NCBI GenBank assembly: GCA_963973795.1
Contig: CAXBAF010000001.1
Coordinates: 306,609 to 370,608 of the forward strand
DNA: 64,000 bases
Direction of reading: 5' to 3'
Origin: UBA1926 sp002337215
GTDB lineage: Bacteria; Planctomycetota; Phycisphaerae; Phycisphaerales; UBA1924
Shown one piece after another: positions 50,188 to 59,279 of this stretch. The notes beneath the pieces were generated by a model. The model worked only from the letters and a program-made list of their open reading frames with translations. It was not told the origin of the DNA and did not search any database. Position 1 is the first letter of the stretch. The number at the start of each line of letters is the position of its first letter. A program made the position numbers and the translations under genes.

Positions 50188-50850
50188 ATGCAAAGCGTCA
50201 TTCGAGCCTCGCTGTTGTTGACTGCATCGACAAGCCTCGTCGTCGCGGGCCCCGACTGGACCGAAGTCGGCGACGCCGGCAGTTTCCTCGGCAGCGCGCA
50301 AACCCCCCTGGGCGTGGGCGCCATCAGCCGAATCTCCGGGTCGCTCGGAGGCGAGGGCGAGAGCGGTGATTTCGAGGACATGTTCATCATCTCCGTCGAT
50401 GAGCCGATGGCGTTCCGTCTCGAACTGCTCAACCCCGGATTCGACGCGCAGCTCTTCATCTTCAACATCACGTTCTCAGGCGGCGCGTTGGGCTTGCTCG
50501 CCAACGACAACGCCAACGCGGGGACGACCGACCCGATCCTCACCAGCATGTCGACCGACGGGTCGAGCGCCGTCCTCGACCTGCCCGGCATCTACGCCGT
50601 CGCGATCGCCGGCGCGGGGCGCAACCCGACGTCCGACAACGGGCTGATCTTCGATCTCGCGAACCCGTTCGAGATCTCCGGCGCCGACGGCCCGGGCGGT
50701 CTGCTCCGTCATACCGGCTGGACCGGCGAGGGCGAGGTCGGCGACTACGCCGTCGAACTCGAAGGCATCGATTTCGCCAAGATCCCCGCACCCGCCGTCA
50801 CGCTGCCGATCGCGATGCTCGGTCTCGCCGCGACCCGCCGCCGCCGGTGA
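50188..50850 (+). CDS. Exported PEP-CTERM-like protein
   Basis: A 220-residue protein with GGAG ten bases before its ATG and a signal peptide ending near L-V-V-A-G. 'D-W-T-E-V-G-D-A-G' and 'F-R-L-E-L-L-N-P-G-F-D-A-Q-L-F-I-F' suggest a pre-peptidase C-terminal-like or choice-of-anchor beta domain. It ends K-I-P-A-P-A-V, a hydrophobic stretch, then R-R-R-R. No catalytic motif is seen. The AT-rich upstream region may carry its promoter. Confidence 0.65.
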   Translation: MQSVIRASLLLTASTSLVVAGPDWTEVGDAGSFLGSAQTPLGVGAISRISGSLGGEGESGDFEDMFIISVDEPMAFRLELLNPGFDAQLFIFNITFSGGALGLLANDNANAGTTDPILTSMSTDGSSAVLDLPGIYAVAIAGAGRNPTSDNGLIFDLANPFEISGADGPGGLLRHTGWTGEGEVGDYAVELEGIDFAKIPAPAVTLPIAMLGLAATRRRR

Positions 50851-50891
50851 ACCCTTCCGGGACACCGAGCTCGCCCAACCTCCATCCGGTC

Positions 50892-53366
50892 TCAATCGAG
50901 CGACATCGCCGCGCAACGCATCGCGTCGGCTCTCCGCCCGGCCGATTCGAGCGAACGCACCAGTTCATTCAGCGTTGACTCATACGATGAAACGATCTCG
51001 GGCCGCACGCCACCGTCCCGCGCAAGGCCGAGCAACGACTCGGCGTGCCCCAACGCGCCGAGCGCAACGGCGCACCGCGCCCGCTGCACAAGCGTGTTCC
51101 CACCAGCGACCAACGCGGGCTGCTCGTCGGCGATCATGAGCGCCCCGTCGAGCATCGCCGCCGCGTCGGCCCATCGCTCGCCGTTCATCAAGGCCGTCCC
51201 GATCTCAACCAACGCCCCGGCCCGCTGCGCGGGCGTTCCCTCGACGCGGATCTCGAGATCATGGAGATCCAGATCCGTGATATCGACCCCGGCATCGCTG
51301 CCATCCGTCTCGCTGTCCCCCATCTGGGCCAGCAGCGCGAGCGCGAGCCCCGTCCGCGACGCCCACACCCGCGCATCGTTGTGCTTGAGCCTCGCCTCAC
51401 GGATCGAGAGCGCCCGCCGGAACAGCGAAACCGCCTCCTCGTGCGCCCCGCGCCGCACAAGCACACGAGCGAGGTTGTTCGACGCGTGCGAGACCTCCAG
51501 GCTCTCGCCAGGCTTGAGCCGCGAGATCATCGCCAGCGATTCGCGGAGCGAACGTTCGGCCTCCGCCAGATCGCCGATGTCGGCCCTGAAGTTGCCGATG
51601 TTGTTCAGACTCGCAGCGACATCGGGGTGCTCGTCGCCGTGCAGCCGCCTCCGCATCGCGAGCGCCTCGTCATAGAGCCTGCCCGCCGAGGCGGTGTTCC
51701 CGAGACGCAGCTTGGTCGCCGCGAGGTGCGTGAGACCAAACGCGATCCCCGGATGATCCCCCGGGTGCAACGCGCGGCGCATCGCGAGCGCTTCGGTGTA
51801 CAGGGGCAGCGCCCTGTCGTACTCGCCCGCCCAGAAGTGCGCCCGCGCGAGTTCGTGCATCGTCTCCGCAAGATCGTCGCTCGGCTCCTCCGAAGATCGC
51901 ACCTCGAGCACCCGCGCCAGCTGCGTTTTCGCCTTCTCAAGCGACCGCAGCGAGACGTAGCCGGTCCCCAGCAGCTCGCGGAACGCCGCCTCCGTTTCCG
52001 GCAACTCTGGAGGATTGGCAACAATGCTCGCCGCCGCGTCGTCGAGCAGCGACTCCACGTCCACCATCCCTCCGCGTACCCGGCTCTCCCCGTCCGGCGA
52101 TCGGAACTCGAGCATCTTGCGCACCAGCGCGACGCTCTCCTCGGACGCGGCGAGGTTCTTCTCCGCGAGCCGAAGGTTCGCCGTCGCCTTCCGCTCCGCC
52201 GCGACGATCCGCCCGACCAGCACCGTGCTCGTCGCCAGCAGCAGCACCGCCGCGGCCCCGATCGCGACGCTGAGCTCACGATTCCGCTTGATCCACTTCC
52301 GCAGCAGGCCGATCGGCCCGATCGGCCTCGCAAGGATCGGCTGGTCCGCCAGGTACCGGCGGATATCGCCCACGAACTCCGACACCGACTGGTACCGGGC
52401 ACCGCGGTCCTTCTCGAGCGCCTTCCCGGTGATCACCGTGAGATCACCGCCGAGCGCAGGCGTAACGGCCGACAGCGGCGTCACCGCGGAAGACGTTACC
52501 GTCGTGATCGCCCGGGCAAGGCTCATGTCTCGCACGTCGTAGGGCAGCTTCCCCGCGAGCACCTGGTACAACACCGCGCCGAGCGCGTACACGTCCGAGC
52601 GCACATCCACGCCCTCGCCCGAACACTGCTCGGGCGCCATGTACTGCAGCGTCCCGACGATCTGCCCCGTGTCGGTCTCCATGGTCACGGCAGCCCGGTG
52701 CGATTCATCGCCCTGCGCGACGCCGAAGTCGATGATCCGCGGCTCGCCCTGCTCATCGACAAGGATGTTCGCAGGCTTCAGGTCCCGGTGGATCACGCCC
52801 CGCTGGTGCCCGTGCTGCACCGCCGAGCACACCTTCTCGAACAGCACCAGCCGGTCATGGACCGAGAGCGACTCGTCCGCTGCGTAGGTCGTGAGCGTCT
52901 TCGCCCCCGCGATGTACTCCATCGCGAAGTAGGGGGTCTCGTACCCCTCGAACTCAAACGAGCCCACCTCGTACACCGCCGCGATACCGGGATGCCGGAG
53001 CGAAGCGAGCAACTGCGCCTCGTACTCGAACCGTTTCAGCGTTGCCGATGACACCCGGTCGGGGCGGATGACCTTCAGCGCAACAGTCCGCCTCGGTTTC
53101 TCCTGCTCGGCGAGATACACCGCCCCCATCCCGCCCTGACCGAGCACCCGACGGATCGAAAAGCCGGTCACCGATCGCTCGAAGCCGGGGCTCCCGATCC
53201 CGCTTTCACCGAGCGGAACCATCGTGGGAGATTCAGAGTCGAACGCCCCCGCGCCCGACACGTCCGCGAGCGTCGGCATCTCATGCAGCGACGAGGACTC
53301 CTCGTTCGGGTCCTCGCAAGGCCCGATCGTCGGGTCTTCGCTGTCTGGCAGGTCGTTCGGGTTCAT
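50892..53366 (-). CDS. Serine/threonine protein kinase with TPR repeats
   Basis: An 824-residue eukaryotic-type kinase. The N-terminal 65 residues are acidic with two 'P-T-I/M' segments that could be phospho-sites. The kinase domain covers about residues 68-330: Gly loop 'G-Q-G-G-M-G-A-V-Y', Lys98 in 'V-A-L-K-V-I', Asp195 in 'H-R-D-L-K-P-A-N' and Asp213 in 'D-F-G'. One transmembrane helix (about 355-380) is followed by a TPR domain, outside if the helix is a simple single span. It is expected to sense or scaffold at the membrane; the target is unknown. Confidence 0.9.
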   Translation of the reverse strand: MNPNDLPDSEDPTIGPCEDPNEESSSLHEMPTLADVSGAGAFDSESPTMVPLGESGIGSPGFERSVTGFSIRRVLGQGGMGAVYLAEQEKPRRTVALKVIRPDRVSSATLKRFEYEAQLLASLRHPGIAAVYEVGSFEFEGYETPYFAMEYIAGAKTLTTYAADESLSVHDRLVLFEKVCSAVQHGHQRGVIHRDLKPANILVDEQGEPRIIDFGVAQGDESHRAAVTMETDTGQIVGTLQYMAPEQCSGEGVDVRSDVYALGAVLYQVLAGKLPYDVRDMSLARAITTVTSSAVTPLSAVTPALGGDLTVITGKALEKDRGARYQSVSEFVGDIRRYLADQPILARPIGPIGLLRKWIKRNRELSVAIGAAAVLLLATSTVLVGRIVAAERKATANLRLAEKNLAASEESVALVRKMLEFRSPDGESRVRGGMVDVESLLDDAAASIVANPPELPETEAAFRELLGTGYVSLRSLEKAKTQLARVLEVRSSEEPSDDLAETMHELARAHFWAGEYDRALPLYTEALAMRRALHPGDHPGIAFGLTHLAATKLRLGNTASAGRLYDEALAMRRRLHGDEHPDVAASLNNIGNFRADIGDLAEAERSLRESLAMISRLKPGESLEVSHASNNLARVLVRRGAHEEAVSLFRRALSIREARLKHNDARVWASRTGLALALLAQMGDSETDGSDAGVDITDLDLHDLEIRVEGTPAQRAGALVEIGTALMNGERWADAAAMLDGALMIADEQPALVAGGNTLVQRARCAVALGALGHAESLLGLARDGGVRPEIVSSYESTLNELVRSLESAGRRADAMRCAAMSLD

Positions 53367-53537
53367 ATCGCTCGCGCTCGGATTCGGGATGGGCCCTCAT
53401 CCTATCGCGCGCAAACCAGACCGACGCGGCGGTCAATCCGGGGTTCCCCCGCCGGCATGCACGGCGACACGTGCTGTCCACGACCTCCCCGCGAGCATGA
53501 TCGAACCCGTCCGCGCGCGGTCATCCGACGAGACAAC

Positions 53538-53571
53538 GATCCCCCAAACAGAAAGATCCCCCGAACAGAGA
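53538..53571. repeat. Two tandem 17-base imperfect repeats
   Basis: GATCCCCC(A)AACAGAAA and GATCCCCC(G)AACAGAGA, two differences. They sit in the 330-base gap 53367-53696, which otherwise holds a CCAAGC / GCTTGG inverted repeat (53595-53619) and no gene. The kinase promoter should be here. Confidence 0.5.
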
Positions 53572-53696
53572 ACGCATCGCGCACGGGGTATTGCCCAAGC
53601 CTGAGGTTCTGACGCTTGGCGACGCTCAGCAAACCGTTCGCTCGCAACCCGCGCAACCGATTGTTCAGCAAAGACGACGAGAACCCAGCCCCAAAC

Positions 53697-54023
53697 TCAG
53701 GCTCGAGATTCAGGCTCGGCATCGGCAGAGGCGAACCGGCGGTGCTCCATCTTTGGCACCACCTCGTTGACCGCGCCGCAGCCCTCGCAGACCAGCCCAT
53801 AGCAGCCGGGCTCCGCATGCGTGAGCGCTGAGCCGCACTGCAGGCAGACAGGCTCGGCAAGTTTCGTCGTCATCGTGTTCACCACCGCAGCGACGGTGAT
53901 CAGCGCGACGCCGACGACGGGCCACGCCGGGATCGTCGCCCAGGTCAGCACCCCGATCACCGCGAGGATCGCCGCGACAACCACAGCGAACACGCGAAGC
54001 CGGATCTTCTGAAACCAATTCAA
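53697..54023 (-). CDS. Small membrane protein with zinc ribbon
   Basis: A 108-residue protein started at TTG with GGAG seven bases before it. Two hydrophobic helices (about residues 10-50) precede a four-Cys ribbon 'C-L-Q-C-G-S-A-L' and 'C-E-G-C-G-A'. The pattern is that of small bacterial zinc-ribbon membrane proteins without assigned function. It lies 176 bases downstream of the citrate synthase stop on the same strand. Confidence 0.6.
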   Translation of the reverse strand: MNWFQKIRLRVFAVVVAAILAVIGVLTWATIPAWPVVGVALITVAAVVNTMTTKLAEPVCLQCGSALTHAEPGCYGLVCEGCGAVNEVVPKMEHRRFASADAEPESRA

Positions 54024-54199
54024 CGTTTCGCTCCAGGACGTCGGAACGGCCCGACAACCATCTCACGAGTTCGACCTGACCAAGCCCATCCCGGGCCCGT
54101 CGCCAACGAAACCGATGCGCTCTGCAGCATCGGCAGTCAACACATTCTATCGGCATCCTGGCTCGATGAACGAGACAGAGACCCCGATTCTGACGATCT

Positions 54200-55369
54200 T
54201 CAGGACCCGTTCCACTGCCGCAGTTCCGGCCCCGAATAGCTCGCCCTGGGCCGGATCAGTCGGTTGTTCGCGTGCTGCTCCATCACGTGGGCACACCATC
54301 CGGTGATGCGGCTCGCGACGAAGATCGGCGTGTACTGCGGCACCGGGATCCCCAGCGTGAAGTACGTCATCCCGCACGGGAAATCGACATTGGGATGGAT
54401 GGTCTTCTCATCCAGCATGATCTTCTGCACCGTCTCGCCCAGCTCGAACAGCCGGATGAACTCGTGCCCCCGCGTCTCCGCGGCCTTCCTGCCCAGATCG
54501 TGCAGGATGCCCGCCCGGTGGTCGCCGTTCTTGTACACCCGGTGCCCGAAGCCCATCAGCTTCCGCTTCTCGGCGAACGCCCGGTGCATCCAGTCGGTGA
54601 TCTTCTTGTTATCGTTCTCGGGACCGATGTCGCGCCGGATCTCAGCCAGCATCTCCATCGCCGCCTCGTTCGCCCCCCCGTGCAGCGGGCCCTTCAACGC
54701 CGCGATCGCACCGGTCACCGCCCCGTGCAGGTCGCTCAGCGTCCCCGCGATCACCCGGCTCGCGAACGTCGACGCGTTGAAGTCATGCTCGGCGTACAGG
54801 ATCAGGCTCACGTCCATCACCTTCTCCGCCTCGGCCCCCGGCTTCTCACCCGTCATCTGATACAGCAGGTTCGCCGCATGGCTCAGCGACGGATCCCCAC
54901 CCGTCTCGGGCTCCACCGGCGCGTGCCCATCCAGGAACCGCTGCATCTGCCCGATGATCGTCGGGATCTTCGCCGTCAGCCGGATCGACTTCCGCAGGTT
55001 CGACTCCGCGTCCACATCCTGGCACCGCGGGTCCGCGTGTCCCAGCATGCTCACAGCCGTCCGCAGCACATCCATCGGCACCGCGTGCCCGGCCTTCAAC
55101 GCCGGCACCGCCGTCTTGAGCCACGCCGTCACCTCCGCCGGGATCATCCGCTCACTGACCAACTGGCTCTTGAACAGCCCCAACTCGTGCTCGCTCGGCT
55201 TGTGCCCCTCCAGCAGCAAAAACGCGACTTCTTCAAACGTCGCGTTCGCCGCGAGGTCCGCGATCTCGTACCCCCGGTAGATCAGCGACGTCTGCTCGAC
55301 CTGGCAGATCGACGTATCCCCGGCAGTCACGCCCTCAAGTCCCGTCGGCTTCGCGGTCGCGGTCGTCAT
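54200..55369 (-). CDS. Citrate synthase family enzyme
   Basis: A 389-residue enzyme of the citrate/2-methylcitrate synthase family, started at M-T-T-A-T-A-K-P with AAAGGAG upstream. Catalytic residues of the family are present: 'G-P-L-H-G-G-A-N-E' (His), 'M-G-F-G-H-R-V-Y-K' (His) and 'P-N-V-D-F' (Asp). The short length and the N-terminal 'S-L-I-Y-R-G-Y' fit the dimeric type (citZ/prpC). The sequence alone does not separate citrate from 2-methylcitrate synthase; absence of prpB/prpD nearby favours citrate. Confidence 0.9.
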   Translation of the reverse strand: MTTATAKPTGLEGVTAGDTSICQVEQTSLIYRGYEIADLAANATFEEVAFLLLEGHKPSEHELGLFKSQLVSERMIPAEVTAWLKTAVPALKAGHAVPMDVLRTAVSMLGHADPRCQDVDAESNLRKSIRLTAKIPTIIGQMQRFLDGHAPVEPETGGDPSLSHAANLLYQMTGEKPGAEAEKVMDVSLILYAEHDFNASTFASRVIAGTLSDLHGAVTGAIAALKGPLHGGANEAAMEMLAEIRRDIGPENDNKKITDWMHRAFAEKRKLMGFGHRVYKNGDHRAGILHDLGRKAAETRGHEFIRLFELGETVQKIMLDEKTIHPNVDFPCGMTYFTLGIPVPQYTPIFVASRITGWCAHVMEQHANNRLIRPRASYSGPELRQWNGS

Positions 55370-55562
55370 CAGATCTCCTTTGCAAGCAATCAAAGCGGTG
55401 CGTTTCAGCAGCGTCGGATCCGCCAAACGGACGGGCCCGGTCTGTGCTGACATAGTAGGAGCCCCCGGCCGTCCATCCGCCCCACACCCTACGGTGCTCG
55501 GCCTCGGCCGAGACCGTCTCCCCGGAGGGCACCCTCCCCGTCCTCGTGCGAATCCCGATGCC

Positions 55563-56978
55563 CTACCCAGCCGTCCCGGCATTCCCGCCGCCACCACCGC
55601 CGCCGGTGCCACCGCCGGACTCAGGCCCGGAAGACCCGTCCCCGTCGCTCTCGGTTCTCTTCTTTTTCTTCTTCCGCTTGGGACGCGACGCCCGAGCTTT
55701 CATGGGCTCGATCTCCCCGCCCAGCAGCCGCAACGCCTCTTCAACGTCCTTGTCACCGCGCCCCGACACGTTCACGATGATGTTCGTGTCGTTCGGCATC
55801 TCGCTCGCCAGCCGCACGGCCTCCGCGATCGCGTGCGATGTCTCGAGCGCCGGGATGATCCCCTCCGCCCGCGCCATCATCAAAAACGCCTCCATCGCCT
55901 CGCCATCGCTCACGCTCGTGTACGTCGCCCGCCCCGCGTCCTTCCAGAACGCGTGCTCAGGACCGACACCCGGATAGTCCAGACCGGCGCTGCACGAGTG
56001 CACATCCGCCGTCTGCCCCTCACCATCCTGCAACACATAACTCAACGACCCGTGCAGCACGCCCGGCTTCCCGAACCGCAGCGGCGCCGCATGATCGCCC
56101 TGGTCGTCGCTCCGCCCCCCGGCCTCCACACCGATGAGCTTCACCTCATCGTCATCCACGAACGGATAAAAGAACCCTGCCGCGTTCGACCCGCCGCCGA
56201 CGCACGCGACGAGCGCATCCGGCATCGACCCGATGTTCCGCAGCGCCTGCGCCTTCGTCTCCCGCCCGATGACCGACTGAAAATCCCGCACGATCATCGG
56301 GAAGGGGTGGGGGCCCACGACCGACCCGAGGATGTAGTGCGTGTGCTCGACCGAGCCCATCCAGTCGCGCATCGCCTCGTTCGTCGCGTCCTTCAGCGTC
56401 CGCGACCCGCTCTCGACCGGGATCACCCGCGCCCCCAGCATCTTCATCCGCGTCACGTTCAAGTGCTGCCGGCGGACATCCTCCGAGCCCATGTACACAT
56501 CGCACTCGAGCCCAAGCCGCGCCGCCGCCGTCGCGCTCGCCACGCCGTGCTGCCCCGCGCCGGTCTCCGCGATGATCCGCTTCTTGCCCATTTTGCGGCA
56601 CAGCAGCCCCTGCCCGATCGTGTTGTTGATCTTGTGTGCGCCGGTGTGCGCCAGATCCTCACGCTTCAGCCAGATCGTCGCCCCGCACTTCCCACGCCCC
56701 TCGCGCTGCGCCCGGCTCCCCGCCTCCCGCGTCAGCCCGTTCGCCTTCTGAAACGCGGTGGGCCGACCGATAAACGTCCGGTTCAACTCCCGCAACTCAT
56801 CCCAGAACTGCTCGTTCTCGCGCATCGAGAAGTAGAGCTCTTCCAACTCAGAGAGCGCCGCAACCAGCGTTTCGGGCACATACCGCCCGCCGAAGTCGCC
56901 AAACCGCCCACGCCCATCGGGCGCAAACGACAGCGGCATCACCCCAGCATCATCCTTCGGCGTATCCATTGTGGTCAT
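55563..56978 (-). CDS. trpB: Tryptophan synthase beta chain with charged/Gly-rich tail
   Basis: A 471-residue PLP enzyme converting indole and serine to tryptophan. The PLP lysine is Lys116 in 'H-T-G-A-H-K-I-N-N', and '[10 protein letters not shown]' and 'V-G-G-G-S-N-A-A-G' are intact. The catalytic part ends near residue 425; a tail of about 45 residues follows, with a run of Lys ('K-R-K-K-K-K-K-R') and then a Ser/Gly-rich stretch ending in Gly repeats. No trpA or other trp gene is adjacent. The start is ATG 56978 or 56969. Its GGAGG lies 14 bases upstream. Confidence 0.94.
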   Translation of the reverse strand: MTTMDTPKDDAGVMPLSFAPDGRGRFGDFGGRYVPETLVAALSELEELYFSMRENEQFWDELRELNRTFIGRPTAFQKANGLTREAGSRAQREGRGKCGATIWLKREDLAHTGAHKINNTIGQGLLCRKMGKKRIIAETGAGQHGVASATAAARLGLECDVYMGSEDVRRQHLNVTRMKMLGARVIPVESGSRTLKDATNEAMRDWMGSVEHTHYILGSVVGPHPFPMIVRDFQSVIGRETKAQALRNIGSMPDALVACVGGGSNAAGFFYPFVDDDEVKLIGVEAGGRSDDQGDHAAPLRFGKPGVLHGSLSYVLQDGEGQTADVHSCSAGLDYPGVGPEHAFWKDAGRATYTSVSDGEAMEAFLMMARAEGIIPALETSHAIAEAVRLASEMPNDTNIIVNVSGRGDKDVEEALRLLGGEIEPMKARASRPKRKKKKKRTESDGDGSSGPESGGGTGGGGGGGNAGTAG

Positions 56979-57082
56979 AGCGACAGCGTAGCCTCCAACA
57001 ACTCGGGCTCACACACGTTCCGGACCCCCAGACTTCGCCGCCCCGCCCATACCCGATGCGATCCTCTCCTCCCCCGTCCCCG

Positions 57083-57120
57083 CCCCATAGGGGACCGCCG
57101 GAGGTGGCCCGCGCAGCGGG
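57083..57120. repeat. Intergenic palindromic element
   Basis: Two small palindromes, CCCC-ATA-GGGG (57083-57093) and CCCGC-GCA-GCGGG (57108-57120), in GC-rich sequence ending in GGAGGGGG. The layout resembles REP-type intergenic elements; other copies are not in the window. Confidence 0.4.
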
Positions 57121-57135
57121 TCGGAGGGGGTGCCT

Positions 57136-57627
57136 CTACTTCTCTGCCCGGTCCCGCCCTTCCCCCAGCCGCCATGCCGCCCCGCACTCCGGACACACAG
57201 TGCACCCGTCCTCCTCGGCGACGGGACAGCCCGCGAGGTCGTAAATGCAAGCCGGGCATCGTGCATGTCCACGCAATGTGTCAATCACAACCGACATCGG
57301 CCGCCCCGCAATGCCCACAGCCAAGATGGGGACCATCCCGAGCGTGAACAACGTGAGAACTACAGCACCAACGGAATCTTCTGACGGCCAATCTGTCGGC
57401 AGCAACTTCATCAAGAACGGCATCACGATGAGTCCCAGACCGATTGCCATGATCGTCGTGTTCTTCAGACCAAAGAATCGTCGATACGCCCATTCCCGGC
57501 GTTCAATCTCCTTCTGCAGTGCTGCCCCGAAGCAGGCTCGCCTCCGCTCCCGCCGCGCCCACGGCACGCGATGCGCTTCCCCTCGATCATCTGTCACCAT
57601 CAGCGGATTCAACTCGCCTCTCGCCAT
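57136..57627 (-). CDS. Membrane protein with C-terminal zinc ribbon
   Basis: A 163-residue protein from M-A-R-G-E-L-N-P-L; its ATG overlaps the recX stop as TGATG. The N-terminal part is charged, two hydrophobic helices follow (about residues 58-105), and the end has 'C-P-A-C-I-Y-D-L-A-G-C' then 'C-P-E-C-G'. This is the same ribbon as at the N-terminus of the protein at 15385. Function is unknown. Coupling to recX suggests shared expression. Confidence 0.6.
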   Translation of the reverse strand: MARGELNPLMVTDDRGEAHRVPWARRERRRACFGAALQKEIERREWAYRRFFGLKNTTIMAIGLGLIVMPFLMKLLPTDWPSEDSVGAVVLTLFTLGMVPILAVGIAGRPMSVVIDTLRGHARCPACIYDLAGCPVAEEDGCTVCPECGAAWRLGEGRDRAEK

Positions 57628-58157
57628 CACCCCCGCTCCCCAACCACCCGATCCACCACCCCCCACACCACATCCCCCCCGAACCCACGCCGCGCCAGCC
57701 GACCCGCCAGCCGCCGCTTCGCAACCTCCGTCTCCAACCCCGGCCGGCGCTCCAGCCACCGCCTGGCCTCCGCCTCCACCTTCGCCACCAGATCCACCGC
57801 CTTGAGTTCCTCCGCGATCACCTCGGACGCAACCCCATCCGAAACCCCCGCCTTCCGCAACTTCATCCGCAGCAGCCGCTCCGCCGCCGCCGACTTCCGC
57901 AACTCCGCCCGCACCAACCGCCCGGCCGTCGCCCGCTCATCAAGCAGACCAACAGCCTCCAGCCGCGCAATCACATGCGCCACCACGGCCTCATCAAACT
58001 CCTTCTTCCGCAGCCGCTCCGCCAGCGCCACAGGCGTCCGGTCCTTGGCCTTCAACAGCCGAAGCGCCGCCGACTTCGCCTTCCCGACCGCCGCCCGGTC
58101 CACACCCTCCGCGAGCACTTCCTCAAGCGGCACAAACTCAGGCAGCGCCTCATCCAT
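57627..58157 (-). CDS. recX: RecX-family regulatory protein
   Basis: A 176-residue, all-helical protein that limits RecA filament growth. It matches RecX three-helix repeats, with 'A-L-R-L-L-K-A-K-D-R-T-P-V-A-L-A-E-R-L' and 'V-I-A-R-L-E-A-V-G-L-L-D-E'. The final repeat has the usual 'L-A-R-R-G-F' segment. recA is not adjacent. The start is the ATG of M-D-E-A-L-P-E. The coding sequence is Arg/Ala/Leu-rich as normal for the family. Confidence 0.85.
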   Translation of the reverse strand: MDEALPEFVPLEEVLAEGVDRAAVGKAKSAALRLLKAKDRTPVALAERLRKKEFDEAVVAHVIARLEAVGLLDERATAGRLVRAELRKSAAAERLLRMKLRKAGVSDGVASEVIAEELKAVDLVAKVEAEARRWLERRPGLETEVAKRRLAGRLARRGFGGDVVWGVVDRVVGERG

Positions 58158-58184
58158 CCCAACATCCTACAACGCCACCCCGTG

Positions 58185-58299
58185 GCACTGACCTGCGATG
58201 CAGGCCAGTGCGCCCCGACGACCCACGCCGGGTGCCACCACTCGCCGCTCGCGGCGCAGTGGTGCCGCCCCGCTCGCTCCCCGCTCGCTCCCCGCTCGC
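58185..58299. repeat. Cluster of inverted and tandem repeats upstream of recX
   Basis: Three elements in 115 bases. GCACTG-CCTGC pairs with GCAGG-CAGTGC across GAT (58185-58211). CACCACT-CGCCGC pairs with GCGGCG-C-AGTGGTG across TC (58236-58264). Three copies of CCCCGCTCGCT follow (58267-58299). The first two look like REP/hairpin elements of intergenic planctomycete DNA; any function is unknown. Confidence 0.6.
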
Positions 58300-58385
58300 T
58301 CCCCGCGACGCACCGCTCCCCACGGGCGCACCCCAAATCGCGAATCCGGACCCCTACCCTGTCTCATCACAGCAGGAGACCCCAC

Positions 58386-59249
58386 ATGACCACCCACAAC
58401 ATCACCAACATCGCCGTCGTTGGCTCCGGCCAAATGGGCGGCGGTATCGCCCAGATCGCTGCTTCTGCCGGCTTCGAAACAACCGTCTTCGACACCGCCG
58501 CCATCGCCCTCGACAAGTGCAGGACGACCCACGACAAGCTCCTTGCCCGCGCCGTCGAAAAGGAGCGCATCACCCAGGCCGACATGGACGCGACCAAGGC
58601 CCGTCTCACCTATTCCGAGTCGATGGACGCCCTCGCCGGCGCCGACATCGTCATCGAGGCCGTCGTCGAGAACGCCGAGGTCAAGAAGTCCATCTTCGCC
58701 GAACTCGACACCCGATTCGACGAACACAAGATCCTCGCCACCAACACCAGCTCGATCTCCATCACCGAGATCGCCGCCGCGACGACCACCCCCAGCCGCG
58801 TCATCGGCATGCACTTCTTCTACCCCGTCCCCGTCATGAAACTCGTCGAGGTCATCAACGGGCTCGAGACCGACGCATCCGTCACCGCCCGCACCATCGC
58901 CCTCGCCGAAGCCATGGGCAAAGTCGCCCTCCCCGCCAACGACCGCGCGGGTTTCGTCTCCAACCGCGTCCTCATGCCCATGATCAACGAGGCTTTCTAC
59001 GCCTGGATGGAAGGCGTTGCCGAGCCCGAGGCCCTCGACGGCATCATGAAACTCGGATGCAACTTCCCGATGGGCCCCCTCCGCCTCGCCGATTTCATCG
59101 GGCTCGACACCTGCGCCCACATCATGGACGTGCTGGCAGAAGGCCTCAACAACGACCGCTACCGCCCCTGCCCTCTCCTCCGCCAACTCGTGACAGCAGG
59201 CCGACTCGGCAACAAAACCGGGCACGGCGTCTTCGATTACACCAAATGA
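58386..59249 (+). CDS. 3-hydroxyacyl-CoA dehydrogenase (3-hydroxybutyryl-CoA type)
   Basis: A 287-residue NAD(P)-dependent enzyme with AGGAG eight bases before its ATG. The Rossmann motif 'V-V-G-S-G-Q-M-G-G-G-I-A-Q' is at the N-terminus, 'A-T-N-T-S-S-I-S-I-T' and 'G-M-H-F-F-Y-P-V-P' (catalytic His) follow, and the C-terminal domain contains 'G-P-L-R-L-A-D-F-I-G-L-D'. This is the short, single-function form (Hbd/PaaH). It reduces acetoacetyl-CoA or oxidises 3-hydroxybutyryl-CoA in butyrate-type or beta-oxidation metabolism. Confidence 0.92.
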   Translation: MTTHNITNIAVVGSGQMGGGIAQIAASAGFETTVFDTAAIALDKCRTTHDKLLARAVEKERITQADMDATKARLTYSESMDALAGADIVIEAVVENAEVKKSIFAELDTRFDEHKILATNTSSISITEIAAATTTPSRVIGMHFFYPVPVMKLVEVINGLETDASVTARTIALAEAMGKVALPANDRAGFVSNRVLMPMINEAFYAWMEGVAEPEALDGIMKLGCNFPMGPLRLADFIGLDTCAHIMDVLAEGLNNDRYRPCPLLRQLVTAGRLGNKTGHGVFDYTK

Positions 59250-59279
59250 CCTCGTCGATCGCGCCCGCCGCCGACCTGA

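Noticed and set aside
53402..53860. 152-residue minus-strand ORF
   Set aside because: Overlaps the zinc-ribbon gene in another frame; Arg/Ser-rich with no motif.
58267..58299. CRISPR-like direct repeats
   Set aside because: Three 11-base units without spacers; a simple tandem repeat.
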